Positions 1 to 7,375 are shown, numbered from the stretch's first letter. The stretch is DNA of 10,634 bases from Eubacterium sp. UBA5416 (GCA_002409525.1 DHNM01000040.1:121482-132115); one strand, 5' to 3'. Program-made: numbers and translations. The notes: generated by a model from the sequence alone, not told the origin.

Positions 1-1
1 C

Positions 2-304
2 GAAAACACCAGAAAACATTATCACAAGACTTTAGTTTATGATTATAAAGGAAAAGAAGGGCATTACAAAATAACTTATAAATTCAAAAATATTATTTCC
101 AGCTTTTCCTTGTTAGCCGATGGAGGAAAAGAGCCCTCAAAGATACAAACGACACTTTTACGGGTGGTGGGACTGGATCCAACCTATGACCGTTTCAACG
201 GAGAAGCAACAATTGAGAAAATTGAGAATGGGAAAGTGACCGAAACCTATACAAACCCGGCAACCTGGGAAATGATGTATTTTAAACGAGATAAAGATGT
301 CTGA
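2..304 (+). CDS. 3' end of an unrecognised protein (partial)
   Basis: The frame is open from the first bases of the window to a TGA at 302-304, giving about 100 residues of a C-terminus whose start lies to the left. A TTG at 110 could serve as a start, but no ribosome binding site precedes it and the frame continues upstream, so I treat the gene as truncated by the window edge. The visible part is polar and rich in alternating hydrophobic/charged stretches (for example HYKITYKF, then TLLRVVGLDPTYDRFNGEA), which suggests a beta-rich domain. No membrane segment or catalytic motif is visible and I do not recognise a family. No obvious terminator follows it. Confidence 0.55.
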   Translation, partial: ENTRKHYHKTLVYDYKGKEGHYKITYKFKNIISSFSLLADGGKEPSKIQTTLLRVVGLDPTYDRFNGEATIEKIENGKVTETYTNPATWEMMYFKRDKDV

Positions 305-503
305 AATGCCAATTGGCTGCCAGCATTAAAAGAAGTCCCGACTGTCAAGTAGTATCTTTATAACACCATAGTTATTCTGAAGATAGTCCCATTGAACACA
401 TAGCCGGCCATGGTATACTGAACTTGCATAGGCATCACCCCCTCATGCATGCCACAATCATATCGTTCATAGTTGTCCCACATCATGAGCGGAGGTTTTT
501 ATT
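305..503. other. Intergenic region without a convincing gene
   Basis: Between the stop at 304 and the repeats at 504 I see no gene with a ribosome binding site. Two tiny open frames exist (358-486 on the minus strand, 42 codons; 485-559 on the plus strand, 24 codons), but neither has a Shine-Dalgarno sequence. A short palindrome, GCCAATTGGC, sits at 308-317 just after the stop, without a T-run. A GGAGGTTTTTAT string at 491-502 is identical to the ribosome-binding region at 665-676 in front of the ATPase gene, so part of this spacer may be a decayed relative of that initiation region. Confidence 0.4.
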
Positions 504-563
504 GTGGCTGTTCTCATAAAGAGGCGGCTGTTCGAAATCTCGGATGGCTGTCCTCTTAAACTT
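504..563 (+). repeat. Three 20-bp direct repeats upstream of the ATPase operon
   Basis: The core GGCTGTtC occurs at 506, 526 and 546, exactly 20 bp apart, giving units 504-523, 524-543 and 544-563. Units 1 and 3 match further (GGCTGTTCTCATAAA against GGCTGTCCTCTTAAA); the middle unit diverges after the core. The third unit covers where a -35 element would lie for the TATAAT at 568-573. A two-turn spacing next to a promoter with a poor -35 fits an iteron-like binding site for a regulator. That role is inferred. Confidence 0.5.
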
Positions 564-573
564 TTCTTATAAT
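545..573 (+). promoter_or_regulatory. Candidate promoter of the ATPase/TOPRIM operon
   Basis: A perfect -10 hexamer, TATAAT, is at 568-573. At 17-bp spacing the -35 position (545-550, TGGCTG) is a poor match to TTGACA and lies inside the third 20-bp repeat, which would suit activator-dependent or regulated transcription. It would give a 5' leader of roughly 95 nt before the ATG at 677. A second, weaker -10-like TATATT lies at 597-602. Confidence 0.4.
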
Positions 574-676
574 TCTGATTATTACGTTAAATTCGGTATA
601 TTTTATTCCTTTTGTGGAAAAGATGTTGATAAATAGGAGACATCGGTTTATAATCAAGTCATGGGGAGGTTTTTAT

Positions 677-2080
677 ATGGATCAGCCAATTGTAAGATTA
701 CGATCGCTGGAATTAACAAACATCAAAAATGTAGAATACGGAAAAGTTGAATTGCCTAATACCCTGCTGAAAAAATCCGATCCTACCAGTGCTGAGGTAC
801 TGGGAATCTACGGACAGAATGGGTCCGGTAAGACAGCAGTCATCGACGGACTGCACTTTTTGCAGCAGATTATGATCGGTAATCGTATTGATAAAAGCTT
901 TGCGGATTATATCGATGTATCAGGAGATACGGCAGAACTGGATGCTTCTTTTGATATCTTCTCTTCTGATATCACTTATGAGGCTGACTATCACCTCAGC
1001 CTTCGAAAAGTAGATGAATCATCAGTTATTATTGACAAAGAATCACTGAGTCGTTCAAAGAGTTCAAAAAATAAACGATTTAATAAAACTGTCTTTATGG
1101 AATATAATCGTAAGAATAAAGACACTGTTTTTACCCCGAAGAAAAGGCTGGAAGAATTACTTGATGAAAACAAAGATTATAAAATGGATCTGATTGTCGC
1201 AAAGAAAATGGCCGAGAAGAGTAACTGTTCGTATATCTTCGGAGAAAGCAGCCGTGAAATTTTCTTCGATGATTACAAAGAAGGATTCAAAGAATACTCT
1301 TTCCTTTTGAAGACACTGTTCAGCTTTGCATTAAGGGATTTATTTGTTATCCGCAGCTCTCATTCCGGTATGATTACAGCAAAAATTTTTCTGCCGATGG
1401 CCTTTCGAATCGATGACGATGAAAATGGCATGAAAGGGGATTTTGCCGTATCTTTAGCGCAGCCGACAGTTTTAGATGAGAAACGACTGAATGTTCTGCA
1501 CCAGATTATAGATCAGATAAACCTTGTACTTTATACGATTATACCTGAAATGAAAATCACGATTAATGAATACGGAAAACAAATGATGAATAACGGAAAA
1601 GAGGGACATAAGATAGAACTCATGTCCTCCAGAGAAGGACTCCCTCCATTTCCTATCCGGATGGAATCAGAAGGAATTATCAAAATAATTTCAATCTTAA
1701 ATGCTCTGATACAGGCATTTGGTGATGAATCCATCTGCCTTGCGATTGATGAATTCGATGCCGGTATCTATGAATATATGCTGGGAGAACTGCTTGGTAT
1801 TTTTCAGGAAAATGCCAAAGGTCAGCTGATATTTACCTCTCATAATCTGCGGGCTCTGGAAATGTTAGGCAAGGAAAGTATCATGTTCTCCACGGCAAAT
1901 CCTGAAAACCGCTATATTCATATGAAGAATATAAAAGGTTCCAATAATCTCCGGGATGTTTATCTCCGCAGTATTACGTTGGGGGGGCAAAACGAAGAAA
2001 TCTATAAAGAAACAGACAGTCTGAAAATTGCACGTGCATTTCGAAAAGCAGGCAGGAGAAGGAAAAATGTCACATACTGA
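677..2080 (+). CDS. AAA/ABC-type ATPase of the OLD/RecF-like (AAA_15/AAA_21) group, putative defence ATPase
   Basis: This 467-residue protein has an ABC/SMC-like ATPase head. It opens with RLRSLELTNIKNV, the usual first strand of RecF/OLD-type ATPases. Walker A is GQNGSGKT (residues 46-53), a signature-like ESEG lies at 330-333, Walker B is LAIDEFD (355-361, with D358 and E359), and a switch histidine sits in FTSHN (H389). The middle (about 100-240) is charged and probably forms the coil/insert typical of the group. There is no signal peptide or membrane segment, so it should be cytosolic. I chose the ATG at 677 because GGAGG at 665-669 lies 7 nt upstream; a GTG at 614 in the same frame has no such site. 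The C-terminal domain normally carrying TOPRIM in one-chain OLD proteins is absent; the next gene supplies TOPRIM-like motifs and starts inside this gene's end. ATP-driven control of that partner is inferred from PARIS, OLD and AbiL-like pairs. A run of seven G lies at 1981-1987. Confidence 0.85.
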   Translation: MDQPIVRLRSLELTNIKNVEYGKVELPNTLLKKSDPTSAEVLGIYGQNGSGKTAVIDGLHFLQQIMIGNRIDKSFADYIDVSGDTAELDASFDIFSSDITYEADYHLSLRKVDESSVIIDKESLSRSKSSKNKRFNKTVFMEYNRKNKDTVFTPKKRLEELLDENKDYKMDLIVAKKMAEKSNCSYIFGESSREIFFDDYKEGFKEYSFLLKTLFSFALRDLFVIRSSHSGMITAKIFLPMAFRIDDDENGMKGDFAVSLAQPTVLDEKRLNVLHQIIDQINLVLYTIIPEMKITINEYGKQMMNNGKEGHKIELMSSREGLPPFPIRMESEGIIKIISILNALIQAFGDESICLAIDEFDAGIYEYMLGELLGIFQENAKGQLIFTSHNLRALEMLGKESIMFSTANPENRYIHMKNIKGSNNLRDVYLRSITLGGQNEEIYKETDSLKIARAFRKAGRRRKNVTY

Positions 2081-2879
2081 GAAAAAAGTGATTGTTTTTA
2101 TTGTGGAAGGCCCCAGCGATGAAGCTGCTCTGGGAACAATTATGAAAAGGTACTTTTCCAATGATTATGTACACTCCCTGGTCGTACATGGGGATATCAC
2201 TTCTGGCTATCACGTTGAGGTTAATAACATCGTGAAGAAAATCAATGATCTGATCTTGGATGTAAAAGATAAATATCGTTTTCGAAACAATGATTTTCTG
2301 CGAATTATCCATCTGACAGATACCGATGGTGTTTTTATTCCGGATGATCGTGTCAAACACAAACAGAGCAGATCAGGATCAAATATACTGTATTTTGAAG
2401 ATCATATGAATGCCTTCAACGTTGAAAAGACAATAGAAAGGAATCACAAAAAAGCACAGATTTTATCCAAGTTAAAGCAAACGAAATGCATTGGAAAGAT
2501 TCCTTATCGTATCTACTATAATTCGTGTAATCTGGAACATGTTTTGTACAACACATTAAGAGATGTCTCCGATGAAAAAAAGGAAGAGATGTCAGATGAT
2601 TTCGCGGAAAAATACGAGGACAACATGGATGATTTCCTTTCATTCATCTCGGACCCGTCTTTCGCAGTTCCGGGTTCTTATTCAGAAACCTGGAAGTATA
2701 TCGAAAAAAATCTCAATTCCTTGAACCGACATACAAATATAAACCAGATTTTTGATATTGCACAATCACCAGATCCATTCTTCTCCGATTCTAATATGGA
2801 CTATGTAAAAAAATCTGTGCAAGAACTACATGATGGAAAAGGCACTTCACATGAGCTGATCGAGGTAGATGATGAGTGA
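2067..2879 (+). CDS. TOPRIM-like/RloB-like partner of the upstream ATPase, putative nuclease effector
   Basis: This soluble protein has 270 residues. Near the N-terminus is a hydrophobic strand followed by VEGPSD (residues 13-18), matching the conserved EGxxD start of TOPRIM folds. After a helix-rich stretch comes HLTDTDG (82-88), matching the DxD motif that helps bind metal. A later segment, SCNLEHVLYN (153-162), resembles in position and pattern the SNPxFExWLLxH motif of RloB/AbiLii proteins. The rest is charged and ends in an acidic tail. I chose the ATG at 2067 because a GGAGAAGG site lies just upstream; an in-frame start at 2028 lacks one. The gene overlaps the ATPase gene by 14 bp, so translational coupling is likely. 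Gene order and motifs match ATPase-plus-TOPRIM defence pairs such as PARIS (AriA/AriB) and AbiL. Which family it belongs to cannot be settled by eye, and nuclease activity is inferred. Confidence 0.7.
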   Translation: MSHTEKKVIVFIVEGPSDEAALGTIMKRYFSNDYVHSLVVHGDITSGYHVEVNNIVKKINDLILDVKDKYRFRNNDFLRIIHLTDTDGVFIPDDRVKHKQSRSGSNILYFEDHMNAFNVEKTIERNHKKAQILSKLKQTKCIGKIPYRIYYNSCNLEHVLYNTLRDVSDEKKEEMSDDFAEKYEDNMDDFLSFISDPSFAVPGSYSETWKYIEKNLNSLNRHTNINQIFDIAQSPDPFFSDSNMDYVKKSVQELHDGKGTSHELIEVDDE

Positions 2880-2930
2880 AAAAATCTGGTGTTGCTCATT
2901 GTCGCGGCCATTACAACGATAAATAAATGC

Positions 2931-2963
2931 AAAAAGGATGTCTCATACTGAGACATCCTTTTT
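2931..2963. terminator. Bidirectional rho-independent terminator
   Basis: This is a perfect 15-bp inverted repeat, with arms 2931-2945 and 2949-2963 and the 3-nt loop TAC. The core AGGATGTCTCA is flanked by A5 on the left and T5 on the right, so it ends in a T-tract on both strands. It lies 51 bp after the TOPRIM-like gene and 32 bp after the GH3 gene, which converge on it, and it can terminate both. Confidence 0.9.
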
Positions 2964-2995
2964 ACTATCTTTTCATTTTTTTATCTAGCTATCTT

Positions 2996-5386
2996 TTATC
3001 CCTTTTGCTCTTCATTCGTCGCTGCCAGTACTTTCTTAATCACATCCTGATTCAGGTCTTGCTGTCCGAACATGGCCAGCGAGCGCACCGGCATTTCCCG
3101 CATCATGTTCTGCAGCATAACTGCCATGTCATCCTCTTTACTGCCTTCGCTCATGGACTTCATCTGACTTGCAATCTGTTCCACGAATGCCTTTCCGCTC
3201 TTGGTCTCGGCAATCTCCTCAAAGGTAGAATTCAGTGTATACGGTTCTCCGGGCTGTCTTTTCGACGGCGGAAGTTTCCGTCCACAGAGTTTTTCAAAAT
3301 CATCATGCCCGATGTTAAATGGTGCTTTCGGATTCAAATACGCTTTTGGTATATCCGCACTCACATCTCGAGTCGAATTCAGGTCTCCTTCAAGTTCAAT
3401 CACACGCTCAAGGCGGATATCTCTGCTGGATGAGCCTGCCTGAATATGATACCTGCCGGCTGAAACTGCCCAGTTCTTCTTTGCAGCATCATAATAAGCA
3501 AACGCACGTTTATCTAAGATGACACTGATTTCTTTTTCTTCGCCCGGTGCGAGATCCGCTTTGCAGAAACCTTTGAGCTCGCGAACAGGTCTTGGTATCT
3601 GGGGAGCTTCCTCGCTGACATAGAACTGTACAACCTCAGCTCCACGGACTTTTCCGACATTTCGTACCGTTACTCTCGCCGTGACAGTTCCGTCGCTTCG
3701 GATATCTGTCCGGAGATCGCGGTATTCAAAGTCCGTATAAGACAGACCAAATCCAAATGGGAATCTTACATCAATTCCGGCCTTATCGTACCAGCGATAA
3801 CCGACATAGATACTCTCCCGATATTCTACAGTTCTTTCATCCCCCGGGAAGTTTTCATAGCTGGAACACTCCTCAAGTTTCATCGGAAAACTCTCAGCAA
3901 GTCTGCCACTCGGGCAGACATCTCCAAAGAGTAGATCGGCCGCCGTAAGTGCTCCTGCTTCTCCGCCGAGATACAGCATCAGAATCGCTTTCGCGTCTGT
4001 GATCCACGGCATTTCTACCGCACTCCCGCCGGACAAAAGTACCACTGTGTTTGAATTCACTTTAGAAACCTCTTCCAGAAGTCTGACATGGCTTTCCGGC
4101 AGACGCATATGCTTCCGGTCAAATCCTTCACTCTCATAGGAATCCGGCAGTCCAATGCAAACCACGGCTGCCCGGGCATCCTCTGCCACTTTCACGGCTT
4201 CCCGGATCTTGGCGTTATCTGGTTCATCCTGATCCAAATCATAACCATCCGTATAAGTGAAATGAACCCCCCGGCTTAAAAGGACATCAAACAAATTATC
4301 CAGATGATTTGGATTGATCCGGCTGCTGCCGGCTCCCTGATAGCGCGGCTTCTTCGCAAATTCTCCGATCAGTGCCAGATCGGTGTCTGTGTCAAGCGGA
4401 AGGATATTGTCATCATTTTTCAGTAGTATACTGCTGCCCGCCGATACTCTGCGCGCCAGTTCATGATGAGCCGCTTTATCATACGTATAATCTTTTTTAT
4501 GATCTTCCTGCCATCTAAGCAGAAGTTCCAGGATGCGGCCTGAAGAGGTATTTACCTGATCCTCTGACAGATCTCCATCCTTTACTGCCTGAAGAATCGC
4601 TTCATCATTTTCCGGCCCGACATAAGGCATCTCGAGATCAACCCCGGCTTTCAGCCCTTTTACACGATCGACAATTGCGCCCCAGTCGGTCACAACCGCA
4701 CCTTCAAATCCCCACTCATCGCGAAGGATCTCTGTGAGAAGTCGCTTATTCTGACTCACGGATTCTCCGTTCACCTGGTTATACGAACACATCAAGGTCT
4801 TTGGTTTCGCCTGTTTGACAGCTTTCTCAAACCCGGTGAGGTATATTTCACGCAAAGCCCGTTCATCAATTTCCGCATCGATCACCAAACGCTTTGTCTC
4901 CTGATTATTTCCCGCAAAATGCTTCATGCTGGTCCCGACACCCTGACTCTGGATACCTTTAATCAACGCCGCAGCCATTTCTCCGCTGAGATAAGGATCT
5001 TCCGAAAAATACTCAAAATTCCGTCCGCATAAGGGGTTTCTTTTGATATTTGTGCCCGGTCCGAGAAGAACCGCCACATTCTCCTGCTGGCACTCCTCTC
5101 CGAGAGCCTGTCCCATCTCCGTCAGCAGCTCTGTGTCAAAGGAGCACGCCGTCGTCGCTGCAGTTGGAAAACACGTCGCAGGAACACTCTGGTTAAGGCC
5201 CAGATGATCTGCGTCTCCCGCCTGTTTGCGAAGTCCGTGAGGGCCGTCGGTAACCATGACTTTTTCCACTCCTAGACGATTGACCTCTTTTGTCTGCCAG
5301 AAATCACTTCCGCTTAAAAGCCCGACTTTTTCCTCCAGTGTCATCTGTTTCAGTAAATCCCGAATCTTTTCCTCATACTTTCCCAT
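2996..5386 (-). CDS. Glycoside hydrolase family 3 beta-glucosidase, intracellular
   Basis: This 796-residue GH3 enzyme should remove non-reducing terminal beta-linked sugars from short oligosaccharides or glycosides. The N-terminal barrel (about 1-300) contains MVTDGPHG near 44-51, KHFAGNN (155-161) and VVTDWGA, whose D234 is the expected nucleophile. The second domain carries SEGFDR, with E420 the likely acid/base. PFGFGLSYTDF (543-553) leads into a fibronectin-III-like domain ending near 660. A tail of about 130 residues follows, with an LNSTFEEI segment and a polar, methionine-rich end. There is no signal peptide, so it acts on imported substrates. The ATG at 5386 is preferred over an in-frame start at 5410 because GGGAGG sits 9-10 nt before it. 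It lies 36 bp downstream of the dehydrogenase gene and is probably the last gene of that operon. The sugar specificity (glucosidase, xylosidase or other) cannot be read from the sequence. Confidence 0.93.
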   Translation of the reverse strand: MGKYEEKIRDLLKQMTLEEKVGLLSGSDFWQTKEVNRLGVEKVMVTDGPHGLRKQAGDADHLGLNQSVPATCFPTAATTACSFDTELLTEMGQALGEECQQENVAVLLGPGTNIKRNPLCGRNFEYFSEDPYLSGEMAAALIKGIQSQGVGTSMKHFAGNNQETKRLVIDAEIDERALREIYLTGFEKAVKQAKPKTLMCSYNQVNGESVSQNKRLLTEILRDEWGFEGAVVTDWGAIVDRVKGLKAGVDLEMPYVGPENDEAILQAVKDGDLSEDQVNTSSGRILELLLRWQEDHKKDYTYDKAAHHELARRVSAGSSILLKNDDNILPLDTDTDLALIGEFAKKPRYQGAGSSRINPNHLDNLFDVLLSRGVHFTYTDGYDLDQDEPDNAKIREAVKVAEDARAAVVCIGLPDSYESEGFDRKHMRLPESHVRLLEEVSKVNSNTVVLLSGGSAVEMPWITDAKAILMLYLGGEAGALTAADLLFGDVCPSGRLAESFPMKLEECSSYENFPGDERTVEYRESIYVGYRWYDKAGIDVRFPFGFGLSYTDFEYRDLRTDIRSDGTVTARVTVRNVGKVRGAEVVQFYVSEEAPQIPRPVRELKGFCKADLAPGEEKEISVILDKRAFAYYDAAKKNWAVSAGRYHIQAGSSSRDIRLERVIELEGDLNSTRDVSADIPKAYLNPKAPFNIGHDDFEKLCGRKLPPSKRQPGEPYTLNSTFEEIAETKSGKAFVEQIASQMKSMSEGSKEDDMAVMLQNMMREMPVRSLAMFGQQDLNQDVIKKVLAATNEEQKG

Positions 5387-5422
5387 TCCGGAATACCTCC
5401 CTTTTTGCAAAACTCCGTGAAG

Positions 5423-6379
5423 TTACTTTACAATATTCTGTGGCCTCCCCCTGAGATATGTTTCCAGGTTTTCAACTGCCGTAGCCATCAGTCGTTCTCT
5501 TGTCTCTTTCGGTGCCCAGGCTATGTGTGGTGTAAGAATCATATTCGGTGCCTTCAGAAGTGGATTATCGCTTTTTATGGGTTCTGTAGAAACCACATCG
5601 ACAGCCGCACCCGCCACTTTTCTGGATACCAATGCATCATACAGATCCTGCTCATCAATCAGCGGACCCCTGGAAGTGTTGACAATCATAACATGCGGCT
5701 TCATTTTCGATATAGAGTCTTTATTAATCATTCCTTCTGACTTCGGTGTCAGCGGGCAGTGGAGTGAGATCACATCGGACTTCCTGAGCAGATCATCCAG
5801 AAGAACAAACTTCAGATTCTGATTCTCCTGGTTTTTATCCGGATGAGGTGTAAATGCCAGGACCTTCATGCCAAATGCAATTGCGATCTGGGCAGTTTTC
5901 TTTCCGATTCTTCCGTATCCGATAATTCCCAGCGTTTTGCCACACAGTTCGACCAAAGGCTCATTCCAATAACAGAAATCCCTGCTTCTCTCCCATTCAC
6001 CCGCTTTTACACTGTTGGAATGCTCTCCCACATGATAGCAGAGCTCCAGAAGAAGCGCAAACACGTATTGCGCCACCGCATCTGTGGCATAACCCGGAAT
6101 ATTGGTGACAGTAATTTTTCTTTCTTCCGCAGCCTTTACATCCACAACATTGTATCCTGTAGCCAGTACCCCGATGAATTTCAGATTCGGACAATCTTCC
6201 ATCGTTTTCCTCTTGATTGGTGTTTTGTTGGTAAAAACCAGCTCTGCATCTCCAATCCTCTCTGCAGCCTTTTTCTCCTCCGTGCGGTCGTAAACCGTAA
6301 GCGTCCCTAATTTCTTCAGGCTGTCCCAGGACAAGTCTCCGGGGTTTAACGTGTATCCGTCAAGAACAACAATTTTCAT
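5423..6379 (-). CDS. D-isomer-specific 2-hydroxyacid dehydrogenase (glycerate dehydrogenase/hydroxypyruvate reductase type)
   Basis: This 318-residue cytosolic NAD(P)-dependent oxidoreductase interconverts a 2-ketoacid and a D-2-hydroxyacid. The Rossmann motif is GYGRIG (residues 154-159). The catalytic set is complete: R237 in NTSRGPLID, E266 in VVSTEP, and H285 in LTPHIAW. The substrate loop has VLATGYNVVD (71-80), close to glycerate dehydrogenases. After the second Rossmann strand the sequence reads AFTPHPD without the acidic residue that usually selects NAD, so the cofactor preference is uncertain. The length is normal for the family. The start ATG has an AAAGGATGG site just upstream. Only 15 bp separate it from the transporter gene before it and 36 bp from the GH3 gene after it, so the three are likely co-transcribed. 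Glycerate, hydroxypyruvate or another small 2-ketoacid is the likely substrate; the exact one is not determined. Confidence 0.92.
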   Translation of the reverse strand: MKIVVLDGYTLNPGDLSWDSLKKLGTLTVYDRTEEKKAAERIGDAELVFTNKTPIKRKTMEDCPNLKFIGVLATGYNVVDVKAAEERKITVTNIPGYATDAVAQYVFALLLELCYHVGEHSNSVKAGEWERSRDFCYWNEPLVELCGKTLGIIGYGRIGKKTAQIAIAFGMKVLAFTPHPDKNQENQNLKFVLLDDLLRKSDVISLHCPLTPKSEGMINKDSISKMKPHVMIVNTSRGPLIDEQDLYDALVSRKVAGAAVDVVSTEPIKSDNPLLKAPNMILTPHIAWAPKETRERLMATAVENLETYLRGRPQNIVK

Positions 6380-6394
6380 CGTATCCCATCCTTT

Positions 6395-7267
6395 CTATAG
6401 ATCAATTCCAAGTACATTTTTCACAACAATGCCAATTCCGAATGTGATCGCCGCAACACCGAGACTGATCGAAGACATTACAAGGAAATTCTTCTTAAAC
6501 CCTCTGTCTTTGGCGACGGAAACGTAGAAGTTAAATCCCGCTATAATTGTGATTGCGATGATTAAAGTAAGTACGAGGGCGGGTATATAACTTTTCGCCG
6601 GCAAAACCAGATACGGAATAATTAAAAGTGCAACTGTAACCAGGTATGCCACGCCTGTGTAGATTGATGATTTAATAGCATCTTTGTGTCCTGCTTCTTT
6701 GGACGAGAGATATCCGGATGCCGCCATAGACAGCGTCGCAGAAACACCGGTGATCAGACCTGCCATCGCAATCACATGTGTATTCTGCATAGCAAGCGTA
6801 TATCCGGCAAGAGCACCCGTCAGTTCCACCAGTGCATCGTTCATCCCCAGAACAATATCACCCACATAGTTTAGCCGTTCCTCATCCAGCATATCCAAAA
6901 GTTCCTTTTCATGTCTTTCTTCATCGTCCAGAATATCGGACATCTCCGGAATCTCATTTAGCATCGTCTTGTATTTCTCAATTCCAAGATCTTCGCCCTT
7001 TTCCATCAGTTTGATCACAAATGTGTAACCCAGAACCCGGGCACACAGCATGTACAGCCAGATTTTGATTTTACCGGGTTTTACATCATCTCCATCCGCA
7101 TACTTTGCAAATACTTTTGAATGTTTCTTTTCTTCTGCCGACATTTTAAGCAGCGTCTCTTTGTCATTCTCGTCCTTTAAAGATTTTGCTATCTTTTTGT
7201 ACAGGACAGAACCAAACATCTCATTTTTCTGCAGTGCCTTAAAAACTGCCTTTTTGTCTCTGCTCAT
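6395..7267 (-). CDS. Ferritin-like (rubrerythrin) domain fused to VIT1/CCC1 transporter, MbfA-like
   Basis: This 290-residue inner-membrane protein joins a metal-sensing or metal-binding helical domain to an iron/manganese transporter. Residues 1-130 form a rubrerythrin-like four-helix domain with diiron-type ligands E16, the ExxH at E46-H49, E92/E97 nearby, and a second ExxH at E116-H119. From about 135 the VIT1 domain begins with GMNDALVELTGALAGYT and continues through MAGLITGVSATLSMAASGYLSSKE. About five hydrophobic helices end near 285. The same architecture occurs in rhizobial MbfA, an iron exporter, so export of ferrous iron or manganese to avoid overload is the inferred role. I chose the ATG at 7267 because GGAGAGGG lies 8 nt upstream; a TTG at 7309 in frame overlaps the promoter. 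It is the first gene of a three-gene operon. Confidence 0.9.
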   Translation of the reverse strand: MSRDKKAVFKALQKNEMFGSVLYKKIAKSLKDENDKETLLKMSAEEKKHSKVFAKYADGDDVKPGKIKIWLYMLCARVLGYTFVIKLMEKGEDLGIEKYKTMLNEIPEMSDILDDEERHEKELLDMLDEERLNYVGDIVLGMNDALVELTGALAGYTLAMQNTHVIAMAGLITGVSATLSMAASGYLSSKEAGHKDAIKSSIYTGVAYLVTVALLIIPYLVLPAKSYIPALVLTLIIAITIIAGFNFYVSVAKDRGFKKNFLVMSSISLGVAAITFGIGIVVKNVLGIDL

Positions 7268-7308
7268 TATAAGCGCCCTCTCCGAATAAATCTTTTGCTC
7301 ATGTATCA

Positions 7309-7337
7309 ATCATACCTATCTTTCGGGCACAATTCAA
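7309..7337 (-). promoter_or_regulatory. Promoter of the transporter-dehydrogenase-GH3 operon
   Basis: On the minus strand, -35 TTGAAT (7332-7337) and -10 TATGAT (7309-7314) are separated by exactly 17 bp. Transcription would start near 7302, giving a leader of about 35 nt. A short inverted repeat, GTAT-N5-ATAC (7303-7315), overlaps the -10 and could be an operator. It matches no Fur, PerR or MntR consensus that I can confirm. Confidence 0.65.
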
Positions 7338-7375
7338 GTCTTTCATAGAATATTTTGTCATCTCTTCCGGATAAC

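Noticed and set aside
358..486. Minus-strand open frame of 42 codons beginning MMWDNYERYD
   Set aside because: There is no ribosome binding site upstream (a T-rich stretch instead), no recognisable family, and a stop just before it in frame. It could be a gene remnant but cannot be supported.
485..559. Plus-strand open frame of 24 codons overlapping the 20-bp repeats
   Set aside because: It has no ribosome binding site, and the 20-bp period of the repeats is not a codon multiple.
614..676. Upstream GTG start for the ATPase gene
   Set aside because: It would add 21 residues not typical of the family N-terminus and has no ribosome binding site, whereas the ATG at 677 has GGAGG at the right distance.
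2996..5410. Several plus-strand open frames across the GH3 gene
   Set aside because: They are antisense to a full-length enzyme with all catalytic motifs and have no ribosome binding sites or family features.
7268..7309. Upstream TTG start for the ferritin-VIT1 gene
   Set aside because: It lies within the -10 element of the operon promoter; the ATG at 7267 has a good ribosome binding site.
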